A program made the translations under genes and the position numbers. Shown piece after piece: positions 1-9,248 of a DNA stretch of 64,000 nt. The notes below the pieces were generated by a model, which did no database searches, was not told the origin of the DNA, and saw only the letters and a list, made by a program, of their open reading frames with translations. How positions within the stretch are numbered: the stretch's first letter is position 1; every line of letters begins with the position of its first letter. This DNA comes from CAXBBB01 sp963793245 (GTDB taxonomy: Bacteria; Bacteroidota; Rhodothermia; Rhodothermales; BA12). The stretch covers positions 62,001 to 126,000 of the forward strand of contig CAWBZG010000002.1 of NCBI GenBank assembly GCA_963793245.1. Reading direction: 5' to 3'.

Positions 1-1
1 G

Positions 2-3000
2 GCCGGAGCCAATACCAACAGCGCCCAGGTGACCGCGTCGGATCAGCCCGATCCCGACTCGACGCCCGGCAACAACGACGCCAGCGAAGACGACCAAGCC
101 AGCGCTACGGTCGGTGGCACGCAGATCGACCTGAGCCTGACCAACACGGTCGCCGACGGCACGATTGCGCGCGGCGAGACGACCACGTTCCTTGTGACAG
201 TCCGCAACGACGGCTCGGCAAATGCGACCGGCGTCAGTGTAGCCGACGCGATTCCCGCAGGCCTCACGGTCATCGGCAGCAACCCGGGACAGGGCACGTT
301 TGCCAACGGCGACTGGACCGTCGGTGACCTCGCCATCGGCGAGAGCGCCACGCTCGAACTCACGGTCCGCGCCGATGCGGACGGCACGTTCACGAGCATC
401 GCCCAGGTATCGGCTGCCAATCAGCCCGACGTCGACTCGGCGCCCGCCAACGACGACGGCGACCAGAGCGAAGACGACGAGGCCAAGGCAAGCGTCACGG
501 TCACGCCTCTGATCGACCTCGAACTGGACGTGACAGCCAGCGCTGCCAACGTCAACGTCGGCGACAACGTCACGCTCACGTTCGATCTCGACAACAACGG
601 CCCGTCCAACGGCAGCGGCATCACGGTTTTGCCGACGCTCCCCACCGGACTCGTCTACGTGTCCGACACCGGCAACGGCAGCTACGACCCGAACACCGGA
701 CTGTGGACGGTCGGCAATCTCGCCGCGAGCGGTAACACGCAGCTTCAGATCGTCGTTCGCGTCGAGAAGCCCGGCGCGCTCACGGCGTCGGCCCAGGTCG
801 CCAGCGCCAACGAAGCGGATGCCGACTCGACGCCCGGCAACGGCATCGCATCGGAAGACGACCAGGACGACGTGACGCTCGGCGGCGTGCAGATCGACCT
901 GGAAGTCACCAACGAAGTCGTCGGCTCGACCACGCCCGATCTGGGCGACGACGTGACCTTCCGCGTCACGCTCGAAAACGCCGGAGCTTCGGACGCCAGC
1001 GGTGTCACGCTCAAAGACCTGCTCCCGCCGGGCCTGACGTTCGTCAGCGCCAACCCAAGTGTCGGTACCTACGACGAGACGACGGGTATCTGGACGGTCG
1101 GTAACGTGCCGATGGGTCAGAGCGTCACGCTCGATCTCGTCGCCACGGCCACAGTCCCCGGACCGCTGTCGACGACGGCGCAAGTCGCGACGGCCAACGA
1201 GCCGGATGTGGACTCGACGCCGGGCAACGATGTCGCCACCGAAGACGACCAGGACACCGCCCACATCACCGTCGTCGCTGCTGACCTGAGTCTGACCAAA
1301 ACGGTCGACAACGCCAGCCCGAGCGTCGGCGAAGAGATCGTCTACTCGATCGTCGTCACCAACGACGGCCCGAGCAAGGCGACCGGAGTCCAGATCAAGG
1401 ACGAGCTTCCGGCTGGCCTGACGTTCGTCGGCGCCAACGCCTCAAAGGGCAGCTACAACTTCGCCAATCACAAGTGGAACGTGGGTAGCCTCGCCAACGG
1501 CGCGTCGGCCACGCTGCACCTCCGCGCGCTCGTGACGGCTCCGGGATCGCTGACCAACAAGGCTCAGGTGACCCGGTCGAACCAGCCCGATCCCGACTCG
1601 ACGCCGAACAACGACGACGCGAACGAGGACGATCAGGCCAGCGCGCCGATCAACGCGGTTCAGCCCGCCGACCTCTCGCTCGCCAAGTACGCCAGCGACG
1701 CTGCGCCGACCGTCGGTGACGACGTGACGTTCAGCCTCGCACTGACCAACAGCGGCCCAGGATCGGCGACGGGTGTCGTCGTCCAAGACGTGCTCCCGGT
1801 CGGCCTGACGTTTGGCAGCTTCGTCCAGCAGCCGGGATCGGCGAGCTACGACGCCAGCAGCCGCACGATCACGTGGAACGCGCCGGACCTCGCCTACAGC
1901 GGGTCGGACGTTGTCGAGACGCTGACGTACGTCGCCAAGGTCGACTCGGCCAAAGCGCTCGTCAACGTCGCTCAGGTGACCGCATCGGATCAGCCCGATC
2001 CCGACTCGGACCCCAACAACGACGACGGCGATCAGTCGGAAGACGACGAGGCCAACGCGGTCACGACCGGCGGTAACACGTCGGGCGGTGGCAACGCAGG
2101 CGTCGAAAGCGACGGCTCGATGGCGACGCTGCTGGCTCAGCGCCTGTTCATGCGCCGCCAGGACGTCGCCGCCCGCGCGTCGATTCTCGCCGCTCCGATG
2201 GCTGTGCCGTTCGGCACGTCATCCGGCAAGGACGGCACCGGTACGCTCGCCGGATTGGTACCCATCCAGGGACCAGTCGGAACGAGCGCCCTCAACGTGA
2301 CGCCCGCCGACCTGCTCGGTGTGACGAACGCCCGCGACGTGGTCGCCGCCGACTACGTGCGCCCCGACGGACGCCGGATCGGTGCGATGTTCGGAGCGCT
2401 CAGCCCCGGCGGAGTCCTCTACGACCACGCCAAAGCCACGTGCGACCGTCTAGGCGGAGGCCGGATGGAGAGCGTCCAGATGCTCGACGTCGATGGACAG
2501 CGTTTCGTGCTCTCGCAGTTCGCCCACGCCGACGGCAGCGTCGACTTTGCGGCCAGCTTCGTCGCCTACCGCATGCCCGACGGCTACATCGTCGAGAGCC
2601 GGTTTGCGCCTAACCAGTACGATGTGCCCGCCGGTGCGCTGTCGGTCGTCAACCTCCAGGTCTGGAGTGTTGCGCCGGTCTACACCGCCGAAATGGTCCG
2701 CAACGTGCTCGCCGAGCTTGCCGCCGACGCACCTGTCACGTTCCGCAAAGAAGGCCACACGCCGAGCGTCTACGTCGTCGACGGCGCCTATGCCAACGGA
2801 GCCGTGACCTTGCGGATGCGCAACACGACAGGCGAAACCGTGACGGTCAATGTGACCGGATCGGTCAGCCGCAGCGAGTCGGGCGTCGCCCAGCGCTCGA
2901 ACGTCACCCAGACGCTCACCATCCCGGCGCCCACCGACGGTAGCCTCTACGCGACGGCCAAGCTGGATGTCGGACCGATCTTCGACGGCAGCTTCGTCAT

Positions 3001-3799
3001 CGACGACGTGCGCTCGGGCGATCAGTTCTACTTCGCCGACGGCACGTGGAGCTACACGGCGGGACCTGGAACGAGCGTCGACCGCTTCGAGACGACCGCC
3101 GCGCCGGACGCCGACGAGCCGGGCGGAACGTACGCCGTCGAACGCGCCGCGACCCTTTCGGGCCGCCAGGGTGAGTTCTCCAGCCTGTTCCGCTACCTCC
3201 GCTCGGGAGGCCAGCCGGTCGACCTGACCGACTTCGACGGCGTCGAGATCACAGCCGCTTCGACAGGCCGCGTCCAGATCGCGCTCGAAAAAGCGTCGAT
3301 CACCGACTGGGCGCAGCAGTTCGTCGCTACGGCGAACCTGAATGCAGGCGAAACCGTCCGCATCCCGCTGTCGCAGTTTGCCCGCATCGGGGGAGCCGAA
3401 GGTGCGCTCGACGCCAGCGACGTGACGCTGATCGCGTTCTACCCGCTCGCCAGCCAAGGCGAAGACTTCGAGATCGCGATTGAGCGCGTCGCCTTCGTCG
3501 GTGGAACGCTCACGAGCATTGCCGATCAGGGCGCGCCTCAGACGCTCACGCTCGCCAGCGCCCCGAACCCGGCACGTGATCAAGCCACGCTCTACTACGG
3601 TCTGCCGACCGCCAGCAATGTGCGCCTGGAAGTGTTCGACATGCTGGGCCGTTCGGTCGCCGTCCTGGTCGACGAGATGCGTCCCGCAGGAACGCATGAC
3701 ACGTCGCTCGCCGCCCACGCGCTCGCCGCCGGAACGTACGTCTACCGCCTGGTCACCGATCAGGGCGTGAAGACCAACACGCTGACGGTCGCACGCTAA
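2..3799 (+). CDS. DUF11-repeat surface protein with T9SS sorting domain (5' end outside window)
   Basis: The reading frame is open from the first bases, so the true start lies upstream and only the last ~1,265 residues are visible. The first ~690 residues are tandem DUF11 (Ig-like, adhesin-type) repeats of about 127-137 residues. Each ends with an alanine-glutamine-valine strand followed by an acidic linker of the form DxDSTPxND...EDD; six such linkers start near bases 35, 421, 810, 1200, 1580 and 1990. A non-repetitive region of ~490 residues follows, including a galactose-binding/CIA30-like stretch at about bases 3100-3510. The last ~80 residues are a type A type IX secretion sorting domain (PNPA, then VFDMLGR, then GTYVYRL, ending in LTVAR). 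The family is exported across the outer membrane and anchored or released at the surface; an adhesive or structural role is inference. The acidic linkers could bind Ca2+. A strong terminator follows. Confidence 0.93.
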   Translation, partial: AGANTNSAQVTASDQPDPDSTPGNNDASEDDQASATVGGTQIDLSLTNTVADGTIARGETTTFLVTVRNDGSANATGVSVADAIPAGLTVIGSNPGQGTFANGDWTVGDLAIGESATLELTVRADADGTFTSIAQVSAANQPDVDSAPANDDGDQSEDDEAKASVTVTPLIDLELDVTASAANVNVGDNVTLTFDLDNNGPSNGSGITVLPTLPTGLVYVSDTGNGSYDPNTGLWTVGNLAASGNTQLQIVVRVEKPGALTASAQVASANEADADSTPGNGIASEDDQDDVTLGGVQIDLEVTNEVVGSTTPDLGDDVTFRVTLENAGASDASGVTLKDLLPPGLTFVSANPSVGTYDETTGIWTVGNVPMGQSVTLDLVATATVPGPLSTTAQVATANEPDVDSTPGNDVATEDDQDTAHITVVAADLSLTKTVDNASPSVGEEIVYSIVVTNDGPSKATGVQIKDELPAGLTFVGANASKGSYNFANHKWNVGSLANGASATLHLRALVTAPGSLTNKAQVTRSNQPDPDSTPNNDDANEDDQASAPINAVQPADLSLAKYASDAAPTVGDDVTFSLALTNSGPGSATGVVVQDVLPVGLTFGSFVQQPGSASYDASSRTITWNAPDLAYSGSDVVETLTYVAKVDSAKALVNVAQVTASDQPDPDSDPNNDDGDQSEDDEANAVTTGGNTSGGGNAGVESDGSMATLLAQRLFMRRQDVAARASILAAPMAVPFGTSSGKDGTGTLAGLVPIQGPVGTSALNVTPADLLGVTNARDVVAADYVRPDGRRIGAMFGALSPGGVLYDHAKATCDRLGGGRMESVQMLDVDGQRFVLSQFAHADGSVDFAASFVAYRMPDGYIVESRFAPNQYDVPAGALSVVNLQVWSVAPVYTAEMVRNVLAELAADAPVTFRKEGHTPSVYVVDGAYANGAVTLRMRNTTGETVTVNVTGSVSRSESGVAQRSNVTQTLTIPAPTDGSLYATAKLDVGPIFDGSFVIDDVRSGDQFYFADGTWSYTAGPGTSVDRFETTAAPDADEPGGTYAVERAATLSGRQGEFSSLFRYLRSGGQPVDLTDFDGVEITAASTGRVQIALEKASITDWAQQFVATANLNAGETVRIPLSQFARIGGAEGALDASDVTLIAFYPLASQGEDFEIAIERVAFVGGTLTSIADQGAPQTLTLASAPNPARDQATLYYGLPTASNVRLEVFDMLGRSVAVLVDEMRPAGTHDTSLAAHALAAGTYVYRLVTDQGVKTNTLTVAR

Positions 3800-3823
3800 A
3801 CCGGCTCACCGCCAGAACCAACG

Positions 3824-3856
3824 CGCCCGCCTTTCCTCACGGAGGGGCGGGCGTTT
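3824..3856 (+). terminator. Intrinsic terminator of the surface-protein gene
   Basis: A perfect 8-bp GC stem (CGCCCGCC at 3824-3831 pairing with GGCGGGCG at 3846-3853) carries an inner CCTC/GAGG extension and is followed by TTT. It begins 25 bases after the stop codon. Confidence 0.8.
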
Positions 3857-3898
3857 GCGCGTTTGGGACGTTCGTATTCTATCGCAAACCCTCTAGCC

Positions 3899-4541
3899 AT
3901 GTCCACGCTCACCCGCACACGCTCGCCGCGCCGCCGTCCGCTCCATGCCGAGCTGCTCACGTACGACGATTTCCTCGCACTGGACCTCGACTACAAAGCC
4001 GATCTCATCAACGGGAGAATCGTCACCGACATGCCGACGTACGAACACGAAGACCTCTTTGCCTATCTGCTCATCCTGATGCGTGTCTATGCCGAGCAGA
4101 GGCAATTAGGCATCGTGCTTGGGTCGCGCACGCCGGTCGTCGTGGACGGTCGGAGCGGGTTTGAGCCGGACATCCTGTTCGTTAGCGAGGAGCGGCGTGG
4201 GATCGTGCGCCGCCTCGATCTCTCACACGGGCCGGACGTAGCCGTCGAGATCGTGTCTGCCGTCGTCCAAGCGCCGCGATTACGTCGACAAGCGGGCGGG
4301 GTACGAGCGAGTCGGCACGCGCGAGTATTGGATCGTCGATCCGCTGCGAGAGGAATCTCAGTTCTACCGTCTGGGCGACGATGGACGCTTCGCTGAGGTG
4401 ACGCCGGAAGCGGGACATCCGTTCGAGAGTAGCGCGCTACCCGGCTTTCGGCTCGACTTTTCGGTCTTGTTCGCAGACGATCGTCCTTCCAGCCTTGCGT
4501 TGTTGAATCAGATGCTGAGCGAAGGCTGACGTCTGGGTAAG
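3899..4541 (+). pseudogene. Uma2-family (DUF820) restriction-endonuclease-fold protein, frameshifted
   Basis: The frame starts at ATG 3899 and reads as a Uma2/DUF820 protein: an N-terminal YDDFLALD segment, LINGRIV, then PDILFVSEER and VAVEIVS. One extra base near 4259 breaks the frame exactly in the family's conserved core. Skipping it restores SPSSKRRDYVDKRAGYE and then EYWIVDP, running to the TAA at 4539-4541 for about 213 residues, normal for the family. Uma2 proteins have a PD-(D/E)xK nuclease-like fold and are multiplied in many genomes, but their role is not established. The remaining sequence is intact, so a sequencing indel is as likely as true inactivation. Confidence 0.8.
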
Positions 4542-4708
4542 CCGTTCCACCCGGCGGAAGGTGTCCGCGTCAGGGCTTTCCGCGTGCTAGGGAGGAGGGC
4601 GGCTCTGGGTGCCCTTTGGCGGCAGATCGGGCGCGGCACCGTTCTGGCAAAGGCTGGGTGCATCCCTCTCGCCACCAACCGCGTCGTTCATTGCTGTCCT
4701 CCGCTCTG

Positions 4709-5380
4709 ATGCCCGCTCCGCCCTCGTCGCTGTCGCCCATTCCTCAGTCGGAAGCGGACGTGGCGCGACTGGCTCAAGTACTCAAGCATCGCCTGTCGAG
4801 TCTGACTTCGTCGATCGAAGGCTACACCGATTTGCTCACCGACACGCTCGGGTCGGCGGATCAGCGCGATCTCGCGTTTCGCATCTTCGAGAGCGTACGA
4901 GGCATCGATCAGGTCGTCGCCGATCTGGACATCGTCGCGGCATGCCCGGCGCCGACTTGCATCGCCACGACGCCCGACGTGCTGTCCGAGCGGATGATCG
5001 CCGGGCTGATGCCGGACGCCAACCGGCTCGTCGTCGACATCGAAGCGCCGGGCACGTTCGAGGCTGACGAAGACCTGCTGCTGCGCGCGCTCCTGTCGAT
5101 CGTGCGCAACGCGCTCGAAGCGTGCCGTGAGACCGTACTCGTTCACGTTCACCCGAACGCAGACCATGGCGCGCTTTACTTCGACGTGTGGAATGCGGGG
5201 ATCCTCGCCGGGCCGCCTGAACCGCTCTTTCAGCCATTCTATACGACCAAGGCGCGGCACCTCGGCCTCGGCTTACCCTACGCGCGGCGCATCGCCCAAG
5301 CACACGGCGGCTCGCTGACGACCCACACGACGGATGCGCAGCGCGGCACGTGTTTCCGGTTGTCGATTCCGACGATGTAG
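4709..5380 (+). CDS. Small sensorless histidine kinase (NtrB-like transmitter)
   Basis: This is a 223-residue protein that is almost entirely a kinase transmitter. A dimerisation/H-box helix around His27 (KHRLSSLTSSIEGY) is followed by an N-box (ALLSIVRNALEAC) and an F/G2 region (PFYTTKARHLGLGLPYARRIAQAHGG). There is no signal peptide, membrane segment or PAS domain. The ATG at 4709 is chosen because the open frame upstream uses only rare starts and has no domain content. The next gene, 175 bases downstream on the same strand, is an NtrC-type activator, so the two very likely form a two-component pair. The input must come from a partner protein or from a soluble signal. The H-box is divergent (no HExxxP), so histidine phosphorylation is inferred. 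Confidence 0.85.
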   Translation: MPAPPSSLSPIPQSEADVARLAQVLKHRLSSLTSSIEGYTDLLTDTLGSADQRDLAFRIFESVRGIDQVVADLDIVAACPAPTCIATTPDVLSERMIAGLMPDANRLVVDIEAPGTFEADEDLLLRALLSIVRNALEACRETVLVHVHPNADHGALYFDVWNAGILAGPPEPLFQPFYTTKARHLGLGLPYARRIAQAHGGSLTTHTTDAQRGTCFRLSIPTM

Positions 5381-5398
5381 ACGCGATTCTCCGGTCTG

Positions 5399-5444
5399 GC
5401 GCTCCACTGCCGCACTCTGAGAGCAGAGAGCGGCAGTGGAGCGC
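5399..5444. terminator. 15-bp perfect inverted repeat between kinase and sigma-54 activator
   Basis: GCGCTCCACTGCCGC at 5399-5413 is perfectly complementary to 5430-5444, with a 16-base loop that can itself pair (CTCT/AGAG). It starts 18 bases after the kinase stop. There is no immediate U tract (GTGGAAAACATTTCC follows), so it could be a terminator or attenuator, or an operator or mRNA-processing hairpin that lowers expression of the downstream regulator relative to the kinase. Confidence 0.55.
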
Positions 5445-5554
5445 GTGGAAAACATTTCCTACCGGAAAGGCTTACCACTCGTCCAGCGTGCTCAGGTCCA
5501 CTCGGCAGACGGTTTGCAGGCACGTTGGGTGTCACGCCTCCACACTCCGCCGCT

Positions 5555-7000
5555 ATGAACGACGCTTCCGCCCCGCACATCCTCTACGTCGACGACGAGC
5601 ACCTGCTGCACGGCGTCATCGACCGCCTGTTCACGCGCGAAGGCATTCAGGTGACGGCGTGCGCGTCCGCGTTCGATGCGATAGAGGCGCTCAAGGAGAC
5701 GACGTTCGATCTCGTCATTACCGACTTCAAGATGCCGGACATGGACGGGCTAGAACTGCTCGCCCACATTCGCGAGACGTACCCGACGACCCGCGTCATC
5801 ATGATCACGGCGCACGCCAACGTCCAGCACGCCGTCGGAGCGATGCGCGTTGGAGCGGTCGACTACATCGCCAAGCCGTTCTCGACCCAAGTGCTGCTCG
5901 AACGCGTCCAGACCAGACTGGCCGAGGAGCCGGGTGAGTCGCTGCCGGACGCTGTGCCGGTCAAGGGAAAGCGGCGCCGCAAGAACGTCGGCAAGCAGTC
6001 AGCGGATCAGCCGCGCAAGGTGGCGTACATCGGTGAGCATCCCGCCGTTCAGCAACTCAAAGCGTTGCTGCCGCGCGTGGCGCAGAGTCGGGCGCCGGTT
6101 TTCGTACACGGCGAGAGCGGAACGGGCAAGGAGATCCTTTCCCGCCTGATCCACCAGGAGAGCGATCGAGCCGACGGACCCTACGTCACGCTCAACTGCG
6201 CCAACCTGCCGCGCGAGTTGGTCGAGAGCCACCTGTTCGGCCACCGCAAGGGCGCCTTCACCGGCGCCATCGAGGACATGACCGGAGCGTTCGAGCAGGC
6301 CGACGGCGGCACGCTGCTTCTGGACGAGATCACCGAGATCGATCTGCCGATCCAGGCCAAACTGCTGCGCGTGTTGCAGGAGCAGGAGTTCACCAAAGTC
6401 GGCTCCAACGAACCGCAGCGCGTCGACGTGCGCGTCGTGGCGACGAGTAACCGCGATCTTCAGGACGCCATCGCCGACGGCATCTTCCGCGCCGACCTCT
6501 ACCACCGCCTCGCCGTCTTCCCGCTCTACGTCCCGCCGCTCCGCGAGCGCCTGAGCGACGTGCCACGTCTCTGCGAGCACTTCTCGGCCAAATACACCGA
6601 TCTCTACGGTCTGCCCGAGAAAGAGATGGCGCCTGCGCTGCTGGCCCGTTTTCAAGCGTTTGAGTGGCCCGGCAACGTACGCCAACTCGAAAACATGGTC
6701 CACCGCGGCGTCGTCCTCGCCGCCGACCGCGAAGTCGTCGAGCCGGGCGACGTGATGAACAACTTCTTCAGCGACGGTCCGGGAGCGGGATCCGCGTCGA
6801 GCAGCGGTCCTATCGGCGTCTTGTCCGACGGAAGCCGCATGACGCTGGCCGAAGTCGAACGGACGATGATCGAACAGGCGCTCGGCGAGTCGGGCGGCAA
6901 CCAGCAGCAGGCCGCCGAAGCGCTGGGCATCTGCGCCCGCACGATCCGCAACAAGCTCAAAAAGTACCGCCAGGACGACGCCGAGTTGGTGGCTGCGTAG
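5555..7000 (+). CDS. Sigma-54-dependent NtrC-family response regulator
   Basis: This 481-residue protein has the full three-domain NtrC layout. The receiver (residues ~8-120) has an acidic pair near the start, phospho-acceptor Asp57 (LVITDFKMPDMDG) and Lys in the IAKPF motif. The AAA+ domain (~165-390) has Walker A GESGTGKE, an intact GAFTGA sigma-54 loop and Walker B GGTLLLDEI. The C-terminal Fis-type helix-turn-helix (~430-475) includes NQQQAAEALGICARTIRNKL. ATG 5555 starts directly before the receiver beta-strand. It should bind enhancers and drive sigma-54 promoters when phosphorylated, probably by the kinase encoded just upstream. Targets cannot be read from the window; I found no confident -24/-12 site nearby. 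Confidence 0.95.
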   Translation: MNDASAPHILYVDDEHLLHGVIDRLFTREGIQVTACASAFDAIEALKETTFDLVITDFKMPDMDGLELLAHIRETYPTTRVIMITAHANVQHAVGAMRVGAVDYIAKPFSTQVLLERVQTRLAEEPGESLPDAVPVKGKRRRKNVGKQSADQPRKVAYIGEHPAVQQLKALLPRVAQSRAPVFVHGESGTGKEILSRLIHQESDRADGPYVTLNCANLPRELVESHLFGHRKGAFTGAIEDMTGAFEQADGGTLLLDEITEIDLPIQAKLLRVLQEQEFTKVGSNEPQRVDVRVVATSNRDLQDAIADGIFRADLYHRLAVFPLYVPPLRERLSDVPRLCEHFSAKYTDLYGLPEKEMAPALLARFQAFEWPGNVRQLENMVHRGVVLAADREVVEPGDVMNNFFSDGPGAGSASSSGPIGVLSDGSRMTLAEVERTMIEQALGESGGNQQQAAEALGICARTIRNKLKKYRQDDAELVAA

Positions 7001-7113
7001 TTCGCGTTGGGACAGTTCTATCAGAAAACAGGATGTGACCGTTAGCTCCGCGGATTTGAGTTCGAGATGGGCCATAGTTGCGTTCGTTTTACCAACGTGG
7101 GTATTCTTCGGCC

Positions 7114-7866
7114 ATGCTGGTCTACTCCTGTCACACGCCTTCGCACCAGCTACTCTACGATCGGTACTACGCGCCTACTCTTCCCGCCTCTCTGACGGAC
7201 GTGCCTCGGGTGCTGGAGATCGAAGGTGCAGGCGATTTCATGACTCGGTCGTTTCGCGATTGTATCTGCGAGAAGCTAGCTCTTCAGGTGGAGTCCGTAA
7301 TTGAGAACGAAAGCAACGTGATCATTTGGAGCGACGTGGATATTGTGTTTGCGCGTGATCCTGTCCCGTACCTCGACGCGCTGTTTGCGGCTGATCGTAC
7401 GTTGGACTTAGCGTTCCAGACCGAGCGAGCAGCATCTACCGATACGGAGGTCAATGTTGGATTCGTAGCGATGAGATGCTCCTCGCGTGTGGCATCGTTT
7501 TTCCGTCAGGTTCTCGCTGCTATGGACGAGCATCCTGAATGGAATGATCAGGCTGCAATCAACCACGTGCTACCCCACCAATCTGAAGTTCGGTGGACCA
7601 AACTCCCTGTTACGTTCGCAGCGCGCAGCCAGGGATGGCCGCCCCCCTCCGACTTGGTGCTGTATCATGCCAACTGCACAGCAGGTACGAAGGGCGTCGC
7701 GCAGAAAGAGCGTCAGTTCGCTGATCTGGAGGTGGTGCAGCGTTACGGTGCAGTTGGCGCTGCTTGGACCCTCAGTCGGCAGTTTCCCAGCCGCTTAGCA
7801 TCGTTCGTGATCCGATTGGGGCGCTCTGTAAGGCGAAGGATGGAAAACGATACTGGATTGATCTAG
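7114..7866 (+). CDS. Putative nucleotide-diphospho-sugar glycosyltransferase (DxD type)
   Basis: This 250-residue protein resembles the nucleotide-diphospho-sugar transferase families. A DxD metal/sugar-nucleotide site (WSDVDIVFARDP) follows a first Rossmann-like half, and later residues include NVGFVAMR, WNDQAAINHVL and LYHANCT, the order expected of that fold. There is no signal peptide, so it should act in the cytoplasm on a surface glycan or glycoprotein. Its GC content is visibly lower than its neighbours (about 50% over bases 7261-7380 against about 62% in the gene before), which suggests acquisition by transfer. Its stop overlaps that of the convergent gene: the four bases CTAG at 7863-7866 serve both strands. 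Confidence 0.7.
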   Translation: MLVYSCHTPSHQLLYDRYYAPTLPASLTDVPRVLEIEGAGDFMTRSFRDCICEKLALQVESVIENESNVIIWSDVDIVFARDPVPYLDALFAADRTLDLAFQTERAASTDTEVNVGFVAMRCSSRVASFFRQVLAAMDEHPEWNDQAAINHVLPHQSEVRWTKLPVTFAARSQGWPPPSDLVLYHANCTAGTKGVAQKERQFADLEVVQRYGAVGAAWTLSRQFPSRLASFVIRLGRSVRRRMENDTGLI

Positions 7867-9155
7867 CGCACGCGCAGGTCGACGCGGTCGAAGAGCATCA
7901 GCAGCGTCGGCAATCCGGTTGCTACCGCAGCGCCGTCCAGCGCGGGTGCGTCGAGTCCGTAGTCATTGTCGGAGAGAATCGCCAACTGGTTGCGGGAGAG
8001 CACGGCTAGGCCTTCGGGTTTTCGCTGCTCGTTCGGCCATCCAAACTCGCCCAAGTCAAGGAGGTGCGTCTTGGAGAGGAACGGCACGCCCGCGCGTTCG
8101 GCACCCCACGCAGACAGAAAGCGCTCGGGAAGTTGATCGGCTGCGAGCGGTGCGGCATTCGCCAGGTCGACGGCGTAGACGTGAGCCGACCATCCGTCGT
8201 CCGGTCCGGTCAGCGGCTCGCCCGTGGCTGTGGCGCCGGGACCGTGTTCGAGTACGAGCAGGCGTCCGTCAGGACCGGCGGCCAGATCGCCAATTTTGCT
8301 CGCCGCTCCGTCGAGCGCGTAGGCGAGCACATCGGCCTGTCCGGTGAGTGGGTTGAGGCGGACGATGCGCACGAACGGCGTGGCGGGCGCGGCACCTTCG
8401 ACCTGCATCGGGCTTTGAAGGGCGGCATAGATCAGCCCGCCGACCGAGGCGACGCCTTCGAAGCCCCGGTTGGGCACGCGCCCGCCGAGCAGGTCGGGTA
8501 GCGCACGGTCGAGCGGATGCGACGGCATCGGCGTGAAGCGCTCGCGGACGGTGCGGTCTTCCCTGCTCACGCGCCACAGCGACGGACGGTACTCGTCGGC
8601 GATCCACAGGTCAGGGCCGACGACGGCGATGCCCTCTGCGTCGATGCCCCACGGATCGGATGGCAGGGGGGAGAGTGTAGGTCCCAGCGCAGCCTCGGTT
8701 TCGACACGGGCGTCTGGAGCGGGAGGCAAGCCGGACGCGTCGCGGTCGTCGGGGGTGCGCAGGGTGGCGGAGCCTCGCTCATCCAGTCCGTCGTCGCCCT
8801 GAAATGCGATGCTGACGATGCGGGGAGCGTAAAGTGGGTCTGCGAACAATTTGGCCGGACCGCCTGCAACAGCCGAGGCGTCGACGTTCGGCCCTCGGTC
8901 GGTCAGCAGGATGAGCGATCCGTCTTCCATCACGTCTAGTCCTGAGAATCCGCCCAAGTGGATCTCCAGTGTGTCGAGAAACGCAATCGGTTCGTCGGCC
9001 CAGTCGAGGACGAAAGTTCGTGTGCCGAGGGCGTCGTCGCGCGAATCTAGCGTCCAGGTCGGCGCTCTCTCCGTTACGTCCCGGGGGGCGGAAGAGGGTA
9101 AGCCTGCGCAGGCGGAGAGCGTGAGGAGGGAGAGGACCGAGACGAGTCGCTGCAT
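7863..9155 (-). CDS. Phytase-type esterase-like domain lipoprotein
   Basis: This is a 430-residue protein with a lipoprotein signal (hydrophobic stretch then LSAC, lipidated Cys near residue 16). The rest matches the 'esterase-like activity of phytase' family: FSGLDVMEDGSLILLTDRGPN near the start, WGIDAEGIAVVGPDLWIADEYRP in the middle, NRGFEGVAS and later LLVLEHGPG and KTHLLDL. These repeated motifs form a beta-propeller. Members are secreted or periplasmic and are thought to hydrolyse phosphoesters or carboxyl esters; the substrate is unknown here. The gene lies 93 bases downstream of the PIG-L gene on the same strand, so the two may be co-transcribed. Confidence 0.82.
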   Translation of the reverse strand: MQRLVSVLSLLTLSACAGLPSSAPRDVTERAPTWTLDSRDDALGTRTFVLDWADEPIAFLDTLEIHLGGFSGLDVMEDGSLILLTDRGPNVDASAVAGGPAKLFADPLYAPRIVSIAFQGDDGLDERGSATLRTPDDRDASGLPPAPDARVETEAALGPTLSPLPSDPWGIDAEGIAVVGPDLWIADEYRPSLWRVSREDRTVRERFTPMPSHPLDRALPDLLGGRVPNRGFEGVASVGGLIYAALQSPMQVEGAAPATPFVRIVRLNPLTGQADVLAYALDGAASKIGDLAAGPDGRLLVLEHGPGATATGEPLTGPDDGWSAHVYAVDLANAAPLAADQLPERFLSAWGAERAGVPFLSKTHLLDLGEFGWPNEQRKPEGLAVLSRNQLAILSDNDYGLDAPALDGAAVATGLPTLLMLFDRVDLRVR

Positions 9156-9248
9156 GATGAGTCGGATGGGTGCGCGGCAAGTTAACCGCTCATCCGGAGC
9201 GGGATCCGTCTCGCGTTCTCGGTTGCCGAGTTCGCTGATCGCGTCGCG

